A stretch of 64,000 nucleotides of DNA from Pseudomonas iranensis. GTDB lineage: Bacteria > Pseudomonadota > Gammaproteobacteria > Pseudomonadales > Pseudomonadaceae. The notes under the pieces were generated by a model. The model had not been told where the DNA came from. It worked only from the letters and a program-made list of their open reading frames with translations, and made no database searches. The DNA is taken from the NCBI RefSeq assembly GCF_014268585.2, contig NZ_CP077092.1, forward strand, positions 4,154,001 to 4,218,000. The letters are read 5' to 3'. The position numbers and the translations under genes are program-made. Positions 40,295 through 50,345 of the stretch are shown one piece after another (position 1 is the stretch's first letter; each line of letters opens with the position of its first letter).

Positions 40295-40424
40295 AAGGCT
40301 GATGACAAACTGATTGCAAAACGTTACTGCGAAACCCTATCATTCGCGCCTGGAGTCGCATTAGCGCAAGGAGTTCCGCGCCGCCCTTATTTTTTCATTG
40401 GCCGTTCGCCTCCAGGTATCCTAC

Positions 40425-42627
40425 ATGCCCGCTTCAGCTCGACTCGGCGCTCCATTTCGCCCGACTTTGCTTGCCCTGCTGTGCTCCCTGACCGTCACCG
40501 CTCACGCTGCTGAACAAAACAGCAAAGCGCTGGTGCTCGACGACGTCAACGTCAATGCCCAAGCGCCTGCGCCCAACGCCCTGCCCCCGGTCTACGCTGG
40601 CGGTCAGGTTGCGCGCGGCGGCCAGTTGGGCGTGCTCGGCAATCAGGACATGATGGATGTGCCCTTCAGCGCAGCGTCCTACACCGAGCAATTGATCCAG
40701 GATCAGCAGGCGGAAAATGTCGCCGACGTGCTGCTCAACGATTCTTCCGTGCGCCAGGCCTCGGGCTTCTCCAACCAGGCGCAGGTCTTCATGATTCGCG
40801 GCCTGCCGCTCAATGGCGATGATATTTTATAACGGCCTGTACGGCGTATTGCCCCGGCAGATCATTTCCACCGATGCGCTGGAGCGCGTGGAAGTGTTCA
40901 AAGGCCCCAACGCTTTCATCAACGGCGTGACCCCGACCGGTTCCGGCATCGGCGGCGGCGTCAACCTGCAACCCAAGCGCGCCGGCGACGTGCCGCTGCG
41001 CCGTTACACCACCGACATCAACAGCGAAGGCCGCATCGGTCATCACTTCGATATCGGCCAGCGTTTCGGTGAAGACAACCGCTTCGGCGCGCGGGTCAAC
41101 CTGTCGCAGCGCGAAGGCGACACCGGCATCGATCACGAGAACCAGCGCTCGAAACTGTTCGCCATCGGTCTGGATTATCGCGGCGATGCGCTACGGGTTT
41201 CCGGTGACTTCGCCTATCAGAAGGAACGCGTCAACGGTGGCCGCAGCTCGGTCAACCTCGGCACCGCCACGCACATCCCGGACGCGCCATCGGCGGACAC
41301 CAACTACGCGCCGAAATGGGGTTACACCGATATCGAAGACACCTTCGGCATGCTCCGCGCCGAGTACGACCTCAACGACAACTGGACCGCTTACGCCGCC
41401 GGTGGCGCCAAGCACACCCGTGAAGTCGGCCGGTACAACTCGACCACGCTGGTCGGCAACAGCGGCGCGTCGTTCACCACTGGCTCGTTCGTCCCGCATG
41501 ACGAGGACAACACCAGCGTCATGGCCGGCCTCAACGGCAAATTCAACACCGGCCCGGTCAGCCACAAGCTCAATTTCGGCCTGACCGGGATCTGGGCCGA
41601 GCAGCGCAGTGCTTATGACTTCGACCTGACCCGCTACTCGAACAACATCTACCATCCGATCACTCCTCCGGCACCGGTCGGCAATTTCTCTGGCGGAGAT
41701 CTCAACGATCCGGGCATCGTCGGCAAAACCTTCAACCGCAGCGTGGCGATTTCCGACACCCTCGGGTTCTTCGACGATCGCCTGCTGGTCACCGCCGGTC
41801 TGCGTCGCCAGCAACTGGTGGTGCAGGGTTACAGCTACGCCAGCTACGGCAGCGGCCCGCGCTCGTCGAGCTACGACGAGTCGATCACCACGCCGGTGTA
41901 CGGCATCGTGTTCAAGCCGTGGGAGCATGTGTCGTTCTACGCCAACCACATCGAAGGCCTGGCCCAGGGACCGACTTCGCCAACCAGCTCTGGCGGTTTC
42001 CGCGTGACCAACGGCAACGAGGTTTACGCACCGAAGCGCTCCAAGCAGACCGAGCTGGGCGTTAAGGTCGACATGGGCACCTACGGCGCGAGCCTGGGTG
42101 TTTATCGCATCGAACAGCCGAGCGACGGCTACTGCGAAATCAACAGCGCCACCACCTGCACCTACGTGCGCGAAGGCGAGCAAATCAACAAAGGCGTGGA
42201 GATGAACGTGTTCGGCGAGCCGATCGACGGCCTGCGCCTGATCAGCGGCCTGACCCTGATGGACACCGAACTGAAAAACACCCTCAACGGCGCCAACGAC
42301 GGTAACCACGCCATCGGCGTACCGACCTTCCAGTTCAACGCTGGCGTGGATTGGGACGTGCCGGGCCTGCAGGGGGTTGCGCTGAATGCGCGGATGCTGC
42401 GCACCGGCGGGCAATACGCCGACGCAGCGAACAACCTCAGCCTGCCGACGTGGAACCGCTTCGACGCGGGCGCACGCTATGCGTTCAAGGTGTCGGAGAA
42501 GGACGTGACCGTGCGGTTCGGCGTCGAGAACGTGGCGAACAAGAAGTACTGGGAATCGGCTCAGGGCGGCTACCTGACCCAGGGCGAACCGCGAGTGGCG
42601 AAGTTGTCGGGGACGATCGACTTCTAA
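40425..42627 (+). pseudogene. TonB-dependent siderophore-type receptor with a frameshift in the plug
   Basis: Two frames together give a receptor of about 734 residues. The first part (40425-40832) has a signal peptide ending near AHAAEQN and a plug start with MMDVPFSAASYTEQLIQDQQ and QVFMIRGLPLNGDDI. The second part (readable from about 40822) continues FYNGLYGVLPRQIISTDALE, ERVEVFKGPNAFINGV, and a barrel ending VAKLSGTIDF with the terminal Phe. The frame breaks at ATATTTTATAAC near 40822-40832: two bases lost or one gained, creating an early TAA. The rest is intact. It resembles FhuE/FpvA-like siderophore receptors. A partial Fur-like ATGATAG sequence lies upstream near 40337-40345. Confidence 0.85.
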
Positions 42628-42642
42628 GCGTGATTGCGTCGT

Positions 42643-42681
42643 AAAAAAGGCCCCGCAGCTTCACGGCTGCGGGGCCTTTTT
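42643..42681 (+). terminator. strong terminator after the second TonB receptor
   Basis: AAGGCCCCGCAGC and GCTGCGGGGCCTT form a 13-pair stem with a small loop, flanked by an A-run and a T-run, so it can act in both directions. Confidence 0.93.
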
Positions 42682-42705
42682 GGTTTTTGTGGTGCTTGAT
42701 CCGGC

Positions 42706-42734
42706 TTCTTCGCGAGCAGGCTCGCTCCCACAGG
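42706..42734. repeat. single REP copy
   Basis: TTCTTCGCGAGCAGGCTCGC is a lone inverted-orientation REP just before the 3' end of hemB; no partner is adjacent. Confidence 0.85.
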
Positions 42735-42749
42735 GGTACGAGGTGCGGC

Positions 42750-43724
42750 TTAGATCCCGGCGAGTGCCAGATCCATCGCAAAGTAAGTGAAGATCAGATC
42801 CGCCCCGGCACGCTTGATCGCGCCTAGGCTTTCACGGACCACGCGATCTTCATCGATCGCCCCGGCCTGGGCGCCGAACTTGATCATCGCGTACTCGCCG
42901 CTGACCTGATACGCCGCCAGTGGCAGGTTCGAGGCCTGGCGGATGTCGCGGATGATGTCGAGGTAAGCACCGGCCGGTTTGACCATCAGCGCATCGGCAC
43001 CTTCCTGCTCATCGAGCAGCGATTCGCGCAGGGCTTCGCGGCGGTTCATCGGGTTCATCTGATAGCTTTTGCGATCGCCCTTGAGCGCGCTGCCACCGGC
43101 CTCGCGGAACGGGCCGTACAGTGCCGAAGCGAATTTGGTCGAGTAGGCCATGATCGGAATCTGCGTGAAGCCGGCGGCGTCGAGCGCCTGGCGAATCGCG
43201 CGCACCTGGCCGTCCATCGCCGCCGAGGGCGCAATCACGTCAGCACCGGCGCGGGCGGCCGCTACAGCTTGTTTGCCAAGGTTGATCAGAGTCTGGTCGT
43301 TGTCGACTTCGTGATTGTGCATCACGCCGCAATGGCCGTGATCGGTGTACTCGCAGAAACAGGTGTCGGACATCACGATCATTTCCGGCACGGCGTCCTT
43401 GGCAATGCGCGACATGCGCGACACCAGGCCGTCTTCGCGCCAGGTGTCGCTGCCGTTGGCATCCAGATGATGGGACACGCCAAAGGTCATCACCGACTTG
43501 ATGCCGGCACGGGCATAGCGCTCGATTTCGCTGGCCAGTTTGCGCTCGGGAATGCGCTGCACGCCGGGCATGCTGGTGATTGGCACGAAGTCGTCGATGT
43601 CTTCCTCGACGAAGATCGGCAGGACCAGATCGTTCAGGCTGAACTCGGTTTCCTGGAACAGACTGCGCAGGCTCGCATTGCGGCGCAGACGGCGGGGACG
43701 TGCTTCGGGGAACTGACTGGACAT
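42750..43724 (-). CDS. hemB: delta-aminolevulinate dehydratase (porphobilinogen synthase), zinc-type
   Basis: A 324-residue HemB that condenses two 5-aminolevulinate molecules to porphobilinogen in haem synthesis. The Schiff-base lysines are K197 ([10 protein letters not shown]) and K249 ([10 protein letters not shown]). The metal site reads [15 protein letters not shown] with C122, C124 and C132, the three-cysteine zinc form seen in E. coli. The P. aeruginosa enzyme, as I recall, lacks these cysteines and depends on Mg2+. This copy may therefore be a second, zinc-type HemB beside a magnesium-type one elsewhere. Confidence 0.93.
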   Translation of the reverse strand: MSSQFPEARPRRLRRNASLRSLFQETEFSLNDLVLPIFVEEDIDDFVPITSMPGVQRIPERKLASEIERYARAGIKSVMTFGVSHHLDANGSDTWREDGLVSRMSRIAKDAVPEMIVMSDTCFCEYTDHGHCGVMHNHEVDNDQTLINLGKQAVAAARAGADVIAPSAAMDGQVRAIRQALDAAGFTQIPIMAYSTKFASALYGPFREAGGSALKGDRKSYQMNPMNRREALRESLLDEQEGADALMVKPAGAYLDIIRDIRQASNLPLAAYQVSGEYAMIKFGAQAGAIDEDRVVRESLGAIKRAGADLIFTYFAMDLALAGI

Positions 43725-43864
43725 GGGGCCTTTCCTGAAAACAGCGGATGAGACGAAAGTCGTAGGGGGCGAAGCTTATGCCTTGCGGCGGGTGCGGGAC
43801 AAACCTGGATCAATCAAGAGAGCGTTACCGGGCTTGTAATAATCTTGCATGTACATTTCAAATT

Positions 43865-43959
43865 CCTGTGGGAGCTGGCTTGCCAGCGATGGCGGCAGGT
43901 CAGTCACCAATGAGGTTGACTGTGCTGGCTTCATCGCTGGCAAGCCAGCTCCCACAGGG
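43865..43959. repeat. REPIN, GGGAGCTGGCTTGCCAGC variant
   Basis: CCTGTGGGAGCTGGCTTGCC and GGCAAGCCAGCTCCCACAGG form a perfect inverted pair, the same variant that ends yejF. Confidence 0.92.
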
Positions 43960-43979
43960 GGCATGTGTACAACTGAAAG

Positions 43980-44678
43980 TCAGGACGGGATGGTCAGGCC
44001 ACGAATGACCGCCGGACGCGCGAGAAATCGCTCCAGCACCCGTGTGACATTGGGGAAACTCTGAATGCCGACCAGATCCCCGGCCTCATAGAAGCCAAGC
44101 AGATTGCGCACCCACGGGAACGTGGCGATGTCGGCGATGGTGTAGCGCTCGCCCATGATCCAGTCGCGGCCTTCGAGGCGGGTGTTGAGTACGTTCAGCA
44201 GGCGTTTGCTCTCTTCGACATAACGATCACGCGGGCGCTTGTCCTCGTAATCCTTGCCGGCGAATTTGTTGAAGAAGCCGAGCTGGCCGAACATCGGGCC
44301 GATGCCGCCCATCTGCCACATCAGCCATTGGATGGTCTCGTAGCGCAGCGCGCCTTCCTGAGCGAGCAACTGGCCGCTCTTGTCGGCCAGATAAATCAGG
44401 ATCGCGCCGGATTCGAACAGCGGCAGCGGTTTGTCTTCCGGGCCATGCGGGTCGAGGATCGCCGGGATCTTGTTGTTCGGATTCAGCGAAAGAAATTCCG
44501 CCGAGGTCTGGTCGTTGGTGTCGAAACCGACGCGGTGCGGCTCGTACGGCAGGCCGATCTCTTCGAGCATGATCGACACTTTGACGCCGTTGGGGGTCGG
44601 CAGGGAGTAGAGCTGAATCCAGTCCGGGTACTGCGCCGGCCATTTCTGAGTAATCGGGAATGCAGACAGATCGGTCAT
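43980..44678 (-). CDS. glutathione S-transferase (YfcG/Ure2-like)
   Basis: A 232-residue GST with the Ure2p/YfcG-like pattern: IQLYSLPTPNGVKVSIMLEE at the start, SLNPNNKIPAILDPHGPED and LFESGAILIYLADKSGQLL in the N-terminal domain, then WQMGGIGPMFGQLGFF in the helical domain. These enzymes often act as disulfide-bond reductases with glutathione. I start at the ATG at 44678, three codons after an alternative. No functionally linked neighbour. Confidence 0.88.
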   Translation of the reverse strand: MTDLSAFPITQKWPAQYPDWIQLYSLPTPNGVKVSIMLEEIGLPYEPHRVGFDTNDQTSAEFLSLNPNNKIPAILDPHGPEDKPLPLFESGAILIYLADKSGQLLAQEGALRYETIQWLMWQMGGIGPMFGQLGFFNKFAGKDYEDKRPRDRYVEESKRLLNVLNTRLEGRDWIMGERYTIADIATFPWVRNLLGFYEAGDLVGIQSFPNVTRVLERFLARPAVIRGLTIPS

Positions 44679-44961
44679 TGGAAGCATCCAGTCACAAATT
44701 GAAAACCGATCATAAAGTAGGCCTGCCGCTGCGCCTACACGAACCGTAACATCCTGTCGCTAACCTGCCTGCATGCCCGCAAAGGTTGCCGTTAGAGTGC
44801 TGCGCACTGGCCCGTATCGAACCAAACGGGCATTACAGGACTCTGAGCTATGCCTTTCTCGCAGAGGAAGCTGTTTACGACAGGGAAACACCCGGTGCTG
44901 GGAGCCCGCGGTGCCAAGGTTTGTCAGCCTTAACCGATTTTGCTGAAGAACCCTCGAATTG

Positions 44962-45636
44962 ATGACGAATCTGATGAGTTTCGCCAAACGCTTCAAACAT
45001 CGCGCGTACGTGGCCCTGCCCTCCCTGCTGGCAGTCAGCGCGCTGTTTCTGTCCCTCGAATCCAGCGAAAGCCGCGCACAACCAGCGGACGGCACGCAGA
45101 CGCTGGTGTTCCTGCGCCACGCGGAAAAGCCCGAAGGCGGCCTCGGCCAGCTCAACTGCCAGGGCCTGAACCGCGCCATCGACCTGTCGACGCTGCTGCC
45201 GGAAAAATTCGGCAAGGCCGACTACGTGTTCGCCGCCAACCCGACGCGCAACGTCGAGGAAGGCGAGCTGGACAATTCCTACAGCTACATTCGTCCGCTG
45301 ATGACCATCAGCCCGGCCGCGATCAAGCTTGGCCTGCCGGTGAACATCGAGTTCTCCGCCAACGACACCAGCGATCTGGCCCGCGAGCTGCTGGACGAGA
45401 AGTACCACAACTCGACGATCTACACCGCCTGGTCCCACGGTTATCTGCCGGAGCTGATCAACAAGGTCGCTGGCAACGCAGTGGGCGAGCGGCAGAAGAT
45501 CACCGATGACTGGGCCGGCGATGACTTCGATTCGCTGTATGTGCTGACCCTGAAGTGGCACAACGGCAAGGCCAGTTTGCAGAGTCATAGCTACAAACAG
45601 GGGCTGGATAACGGCAAGGACACTTGCCCGACCTGA
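44962..45636 (+). CDS. histidine phosphatase family protein, probably secreted
   Basis: A 224-residue protein. The signal-like N-terminus YVALPSLLAVSALFLSLESS is followed by the phosphatase core LVFLRHAEKPEGG with the catalytic RHxE-type His, and a second catalytic His in AWSHGYLPELI. This is the histidine phosphatase (phosphoglycerate mutase-like) superfamily; periplasmic members often release phosphate from organic phosphates. The start is uncertain: ATG at 44962 or 44974, neither with a strong ribosome site. It lies divergent from the GST across about 280 bases with no other visible gene. Confidence 0.78.
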   Translation: MTNLMSFAKRFKHRAYVALPSLLAVSALFLSLESSESRAQPADGTQTLVFLRHAEKPEGGLGQLNCQGLNRAIDLSTLLPEKFGKADYVFAANPTRNVEEGELDNSYSYIRPLMTISPAAIKLGLPVNIEFSANDTSDLARELLDEKYHNSTIYTAWSHGYLPELINKVAGNAVGERQKITDDWAGDDFDSLYVLTLKWHNGKASLQSHSYKQGLDNGKDTCPT

Positions 45637-45655
45637 GTTATGTTTTGCCTGACCC

Positions 45656-45757
45656 GGCCCTATCGCGGGCAAGCCCGCTCCCACAGGTATGAGGGTGTGT
45701 ATGAATTACCTGTACACCCACAATACCTGTGGGAGCGGGCTTGCCCGCGATGGGGCC
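45656..45757. repeat. REPIN, GGGAGCGGGCTTGCCCGC variant
   Basis: GGCCCTATCGCGGGCAAGCC and GGCTTGCCCGCGATGGGGCC form an inverted pair extended by CCCACAGGTAT/ATACCTGTGGG. It lies between convergent genes. Confidence 0.9.
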
Positions 45758-45770
45758 AGCGATAATGCCT

Positions 45771-46874
45771 TCAATCCCTCTGGCTCACCCTCGCACGCAA
45801 ATACTCGATCACCGCCCCCCGCTCTCCGGCAAACTCGATCCGCCCGCCCTTCTTCTCGCGCTGGAAGACATACATCGGGTCGTAATACTCGCGCAGCAAA
45901 CCCTCGATCCAGCCGCGATGCAGCTCCACCGCGCCGCTGCGGGCCTGCTCGGCCAGCGCCTGCTCCATCAACACCAGCATCCGCAAATGGCGTTCGCCGC
46001 CGAGGCGTTTCTGTACGTTGTTGAGGCTTTCCAGCAGACGTTCGGAAAACAAGGCAAAACCGTTTTCGCCGTGGAGGGAGGCAAACTCCGCCGACAGATC
46101 GATGACGTAATCACGCAGGATCCGTTCGACGCGATCCTCGAAACGATCTTCCAGCCAGACCATCGGGTAGTGCTGCATGCCCTGATACAGCGGCAGCGGC
46201 AAGGCACAACTGCCGACCACGCGGCTCTCGTCTTCGAGCACAAACTGCTCGATCCCGGCATCGCGTTTCTTCAGGAAGTCGATGGCCAGGCGATTCTCGA
46301 AATCGATGTTCGACGGCTGCCCGGTAGCGCGTTTGCCGAAACTGGAGCCGCGATGGTTGGCGTGGCCTTCCAGATCCACACCGTTGCGCAACTGCACCAG
46401 CACTTCGGTCTTGCCGGTGCCGGTCATGCCGCCTAGCAAAACGAAATCACACTGCGCGATGGCCTGCTCAAGGGTGTCGATCAAAAAACTGCGCATCGCC
46501 TTGTAGCCGCCGCCGACGCGCGGATAGTCGATGCCCGCCTCGTCGCGCAGCCACTGCTGGGTGATCTGCGAGCGCAAACCACCGCGAAAACAGTACAGAT
46601 AACCATCGGGATGAGCCCGGGCGAAGTCGGCCCAGGCCTGGATGCGCTCGGCCTTGACTGCGCCGGACACCATCTGATGGCCCAGCTCGATCGCCGCCTG
46701 CTGGCCATGCTGCTTGTAGCAGGTGCCGATCTTCTGCCGTTCCAGATCATTCATCAGCGGCAGATTGACCACGCCGGGGAACGCGCCTTTGTGAAACTCG
46801 ACCGGCGCGCGGGCATCCATCATTGGCCGGTCGTTGAGGAAAATATCGCGGTAGTCGGTGCAGTCGCGGAGCAT
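45771..46874 (-). CDS. mnmH: tRNA 2-selenouridine synthase
   Basis: A 367-residue MnmH (SelU/YbbB). The rhodanese domain (1-130) has the catalytic C95 in [12 protein letters not shown], and the P-loop domain has GGMTGTGKT at 148-156. It replaces sulfur by selenium in the wobble base 2-thiouridine of certain tRNAs via a geranylated intermediate. ATG at 46874 overlaps the selD TGA by one base and has GAGG upstream, so it is translated from the selD message. Full length; no odd residues seen. Confidence 0.95.
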   Translation of the reverse strand: MLRDCTDYRDIFLNDRPMMDARAPVEFHKGAFPGVVNLPLMNDLERQKIGTCYKQHGQQAAIELGHQMVSGAVKAERIQAWADFARAHPDGYLYCFRGGLRSQITQQWLRDEAGIDYPRVGGGYKAMRSFLIDTLEQAIAQCDFVLLGGMTGTGKTEVLVQLRNGVDLEGHANHRGSSFGKRATGQPSNIDFENRLAIDFLKKRDAGIEQFVLEDESRVVGSCALPLPLYQGMQHYPMVWLEDRFEDRVERILRDYVIDLSAEFASLHGENGFALFSERLLESLNNVQKRLGGERHLRMLVLMEQALAEQARSGAVELHRGWIEGLLREYYDPMYVFQREKKGGRIEFAGERGAVIEYLRARVSQRD

Positions 46875-47908
46875 CAAATCACCTCGACCGCGTTCGTCTG
46901 TCGCTCAACCAGTTCGCCGATCGGCGCAAGGTTCAGGCCCAGTTCGGCGGCAACGTCGAGGAACTCGTCATTGCCTTCAGGCGTGACCGCAATCAGCAGA
47001 CCACCGCTGGTCTGCGGATCGCACAGCACGCGTTTGTGCAACTCCTGCACGCGGCCAACCTTGCTCGAATAGCTGTCGAAGTTGCGCAGCGTACCGCCCG
47101 GCACGCAACCCTGATCGAGGTAGTACTCGACGCTTTCCAGACGCGGTACGCGGTCGTAGGCGATGCGCGCGGTCAACTGGCTGCCGTCGGCCATTTCCAC
47201 CAAGTGCCCGAGCAGGCCGAAACCGGTGACGTCGGTCATCGCGGTGACGCCGGCGAGTTTGCCGAAGCGGCTGCCGGGCTTGTTCAGGGTGCACATCCAG
47301 TCGCGGGCGACACCGACGTCGGCGGCGCGCAACTTGCCCTTCTTTTCGGCGGTAGTGAGGATGCCGATGCCCAACGGTTTGGTCAGGTACAACAGGCAAC
47401 CGGCGGTAGCGGTGTCGTTGCGCTTCATGTGGCGCTTTTCCACAAGCCCGGTGACGGCGAGGCCGAAGATCGGCTCCGGCGCATCGATCGAATGCCCCCC
47501 CGCCAACGGAATGCCCGCCGCGTCGCACACCGAGCGACCGCCACGAATCACTTCCCGCGCCACTTCCGGCGCCAGCACATTCACCGGCCAGCCGAGGATC
47601 GCGATCGCCATCAACGGATCGCCGCCCATCGCGTAGATGTCGCTGATCGCGTTGGTTGCGGCAATGCGGCCGAAGTCGAACGGGTCATCGACAATCGGCA
47701 TGAAGAAATCGGTGGTCGACACCACACCACGCTCGGCATCGATCGCATACACCGCCGCGTCATCACGCGATGCGTTGCCGACCCAGAGTTTCGGATCGAG
47801 GTTCTGTGCGCCGCTGCCGGCGAGGATCACTTCCAGCACCTGTGGGGAAATCTTGCAGCCACAACCGGCGCCATGGCTGTATTGGGTCAGACGAATCGGC
47901 TCGCTCAT
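46874..47908 (-). CDS. selD: selenophosphate synthase
   Basis: A 344-residue SelD that makes selenophosphate from selenide and ATP. The catalytic segment [10 protein letters not shown] carries C16 and K19, so this is a cysteine form rather than a selenocysteine one. Conserved downstream parts include [27 protein letters not shown] and [10 protein letters not shown]. The frame opens earlier through a REP element, but the family start is [11 protein letters not shown] at 47908. The next gene is mnmH; selA and selB are not in the window. Confidence 0.95.
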   Translation of the reverse strand: MSEPIRLTQYSHGAGCGCKISPQVLEVILAGSGAQNLDPKLWVGNASRDDAAVYAIDAERGVVSTTDFFMPIVDDPFDFGRIAATNAISDIYAMGGDPLMAIAILGWPVNVLAPEVAREVIRGGRSVCDAAGIPLAGGHSIDAPEPIFGLAVTGLVEKRHMKRNDTATAGCLLYLTKPLGIGILTTAEKKGKLRAADVGVARDWMCTLNKPGSRFGKLAGVTAMTDVTGFGLLGHLVEMADGSQLTARIAYDRVPRLESVEYYLDQGCVPGGTLRNFDSYSSKVGRVQELHKRVLCDPQTSGGLLIAVTPEGNDEFLDVAAELGLNLAPIGELVERQTNAVEVI

Positions 47909-47984
47909 GGGAGAGTCTCTGGCAATGAATGGGGCGGATTCTAGCAGAGCGCGAGCGCGCAGATTTTTGTGCTGACCGAGCGGC

Positions 47985-48120
47985 CCCCTTCGCGAGCAGG
48001 CTCGCTCCCACATTTGTACGGTGGTCTCCTGTGGGAGCTAGCCTGCTCGCGAAAAACGGTGTGTCAGTCGCCGACTGTTTAACTGATCCACCGTCATCGC
48101 GAGCAGGCTAGCTCCCACAG
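47985..48120. repeat. cluster of three REP units
   Basis: Three REP units in a row: TTCGCGAGCAGGCTCGCTCC at the left, GGGAGCTAGCCTGCTCGCGA in the middle and TCGCGAGCAGGCTAGCTCCC at the right. The last two form a REPIN of a GCTAGC sub-variant; the first is the standard type. Confidence 0.9.
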
Positions 48121-48133
48121 GGGTTTGCGTGAG

Positions 48134-49090
48134 TCAGGGCAGCAAGATGATCTTGTCGCCGCCGCCCTGATTGACCTCGTCATAGCGCGCCAGCCCTTCA
48201 GCCAGCGGCACCTCCACCAAGCCCTGCGGCAGCGGCAAGCGATCCTCATCGAAGAACCGCCCGAACTGCTCGAGCATCGCCGCGCACGCCTCAACGCCGT
48301 ACAACAAAGAGTTGATCCCGACCACCGAGCCGCCTTTTCGATAGAGCGCCAGCGCCGGCAATTGCACGTGGCCGTCGACCGGCGCGGCGATGATGGCGAT
48401 GCGGCCGAAGGTCGCCAGTGCCGCGACCGAGGCGGGCAGCCAGAAACCGGTGGTGTCGAAGATCACATCGGCGCCGCCGCGATACACCGCGTTGACCTGC
48501 GCACCGAGGTTTTCTGGCTTATCCAGTTGAATCGTCTGATAGCCCTGCTGCTGCAGATCGGCGACCTGCTCGGGCCGGCGCGCCGCCGCCAGCAATTGCG
48601 CGCCGCGTACTTTCGCCAGTGCCAAAGCCGCCGTGGCCACTGCCCCGCCGCCGATCACCAGCAAGCGCGTATCGGCGCTGACCAGGCTGCGTTCCAGCGC
48701 ATCCCACGCCGTGGTGTACGGCACGCCAAGGCTGGCCGCCTGAGCAAAACTCAAATGCGCCGGTTTGTGCGCCACGCCGCTGGCCGGCAATTTGACGAAT
48801 TGCGCATGGGCGCCGTCGGCGAAGAAGCCCAGCTCGCGCCCGGTACCCCAGACTTCCTGACCGATCAGTGCTTGCGGCCCCTCGACCACCACCCCGGCAA
48901 AATCCCGCCCCGGAACCCGTGGCAGCGTGGTGTAAGGAAAACGCCCGAGGACGTTTTTCACATCGCTGGGATTGAGGCCGGCAGCCTTGATCTGCACCAG
49001 CACTTCATCGGCGCCGGGCACCGGGGTCGGAACGTCGACGAAACGCAGGGAAGACAGGTCGCCGGTCTGATCGAATTGCAACGCTTTCAT
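48134..49090 (-). CDS. MDR-family NADPH:quinone oxidoreductase-like dehydrogenase
   Basis: A 318-residue medium-chain dehydrogenase/reductase. The N-terminal GroES-like part starts MKALQFDQTGDLSSLRFVDV and has AAGLNPSDVKNVLGRFPYTT and VPGRDFAGVV; the usual zinc ligands of alcohol dehydrogenases are absent. The Rossmann part contains LLVIGGGAVATAALALAKVR, the NAD(P)H loop. It fits the quinone-oxidoreductase branch; substrate unknown. It follows the XapX gene by 31 bases on the same strand, and an AraC regulator is upstream of both, suggesting one regulated unit. Confidence 0.85.
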   Translation of the reverse strand: MKALQFDQTGDLSSLRFVDVPTPVPGADEVLVQIKAAGLNPSDVKNVLGRFPYTTLPRVPGRDFAGVVVEGPQALIGQEVWGTGRELGFFADGAHAQFVKLPASGVAHKPAHLSFAQAASLGVPYTTAWDALERSLVSADTRLLVIGGGAVATAALALAKVRGAQLLAAARRPEQVADLQQQGYQTIQLDKPENLGAQVNAVYRGGADVIFDTTGFWLPASVAALATFGRIAIIAAPVDGHVQLPALALYRKGGSVVGINSLLYGVEACAAMLEQFGRFFDEDRLPLPQGLVEVPLAEGLARYDEVNQGGGDKIILLP

Positions 49091-49121
49091 GGGCACATCC
49101 ACCGAAAAGAAAAAAGGAAAT

Positions 49122-49295
49122 TCAGGACACCCAGCCAGCGACCAGTTGCCGGCCCAGCGGCCACAACTGCTCACCGGCCAACATGCCGAGCAGACCGACC
49201 AGCGCGATCGCCGGTGGTGCGGGAGAACGGAAGTCGAGCGCGCCATAGAGCAGGCCGACGCCCAGGCCGATGGCCAGAGAAATGAGGTAGTTCAT
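49122..49295 (-). CDS. XapX-domain small membrane protein (DUF1427)
   Basis: A 57-residue protein with two membrane segments, about 3-20 (YLISLAIGLGVGLLYGALD) and 27-45 (PPAIALVGLLGMLAGEQLW). The short loop with FRSPAPPAIALVGLLG is the XapX signature. Function is unknown, though the domain sometimes accompanies oxidoreductases and transporters. I start at the ATG at 49295 (GGAG upstream), not at the longer frame. It is probably co-transcribed with the downstream dehydrogenase. Confidence 0.82.
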   Translation of the reverse strand: MNYLISLAIGLGVGLLYGALDFRSPAPPAIALVGLLGMLAGEQLWPLGRQLVAGWVS

Positions 49296-49434
49296 GGGGG
49301 AACTCCGCCGCGATAAGTGATGGGCAGAGTCTAGGGAAACGGGCGGAGCGGTATCGGCCAAGGACTTCTGAATTTCGGACAAAAACCCCAATTCACAAAG
49401 AACCTTGTGGGAGCTCACAAATCAGACATTTGTC

Positions 49435-50199
49435 CTACACGGCAAATTGCGAAGGCGCCACCCCCAGCTCCCGGCGAAACATGTCGCTGAAGCTGCTCGG
49501 TGAATAACCCAGGTCGCGAGCAATGACGCTCACCGCCACGCCCTGAATCAACGCTGCCACCGCCGTCGCCAACTGCACCTGGCGCCGCCATTCGGCGAAG
49601 CCCATGCCGAGGCTGTCCTTGAACAACCGCGCCAGCGTACGCACGCTGGCCCCGGCGTTCTGCGCATGCTGCTCGAACGGGATCTCCAGCGACGGCGCGG
49701 CCATCACGGCCTGACACAGATTCATCAGACGCCGGTCGGACTCATCCGGCAGTGGAATCTTCAGTTGCGAACGCCTGGCCCGGCGCAGTTCCAGCAACGC
49801 CAGCCCGACCAGTGCCTCGTAATACTCAGCCTCGCCGGCATCGCCCTGCGCCACCAGCCCGACGATCAACTCGCGCAGCAGACCACCGACTTCGATCACC
49901 TGCACCGTCGCATCCAGGGTCGCCGCCAGCGCCGGGCGCAGGTAGATATTGCGCATCTGCAAATCCGACACCACACGAATCCCGTGCGGCACTCCCGGCG
50001 GCAACCACACCGCCCGCTGCGGCGGCACCACCAGCGCTTCGTGCGGGGTTTCGACCCACATCACTCCGCTCATCGCATACAGCAACTGCCCCCAGACATG
50101 CTCGTGCGGCTCGATGAACAAACCACGCGGATAGGTTCGCGCCAGCGGTTGCACGGGCACATCGGTGTCGGTCAGATCAGGGGGCGCGGCGAGGGCCAT
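49435..50199 (-). CDS. AraC family transcriptional regulator
   Basis: A 254-residue regulator with an N-terminal cupin sensor (about 20-100, including IEPHEHVWGQLLYAMSGVMW and WLPPGVPHGIRV) and a C-terminal double helix-turn-helix (about 165-250, including LARLFKDSLGMGFAEWRRQV and SVIARDLGYSPSSFSDMFRR). It resembles the NimR/YeaM group. It lies upstream of the XapX and dehydrogenase genes on the same strand with a 139-base gap, so those are likely targets. Effector unknown. Confidence 0.88.
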   Translation of the reverse strand: MALAAPPDLTDTDVPVQPLARTYPRGLFIEPHEHVWGQLLYAMSGVMWVETPHEALVVPPQRAVWLPPGVPHGIRVVSDLQMRNIYLRPALAATLDATVQVIEVGGLLRELIVGLVAQGDAGEAEYYEALVGLALLELRRARRSQLKIPLPDESDRRLMNLCQAVMAAPSLEIPFEQHAQNAGASVRTLARLFKDSLGMGFAEWRRQVQLATAVAALIQGVAVSVIARDLGYSPSSFSDMFRRELGVAPSQFAV

Positions 50200-50345
50200 G
50201 GCGAGCGTTCACAGGGGGTTGGCGAAGCCGCCATGGTAACCAGCCTGCCCCGCCCTCGCCAACGATAGCTACCGTCGGACAATCCGAATGAATTTTCCCG
50301 GCACAGCGCGATCCGTTTAATACCACAGGGAGGAATTCGGGCTTT

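Noticed and set aside
40337..40345. Fur box upstream of the second TonB receptor
   Set aside because: Only one half of the consensus is recognisable; not strong enough to list as a site.
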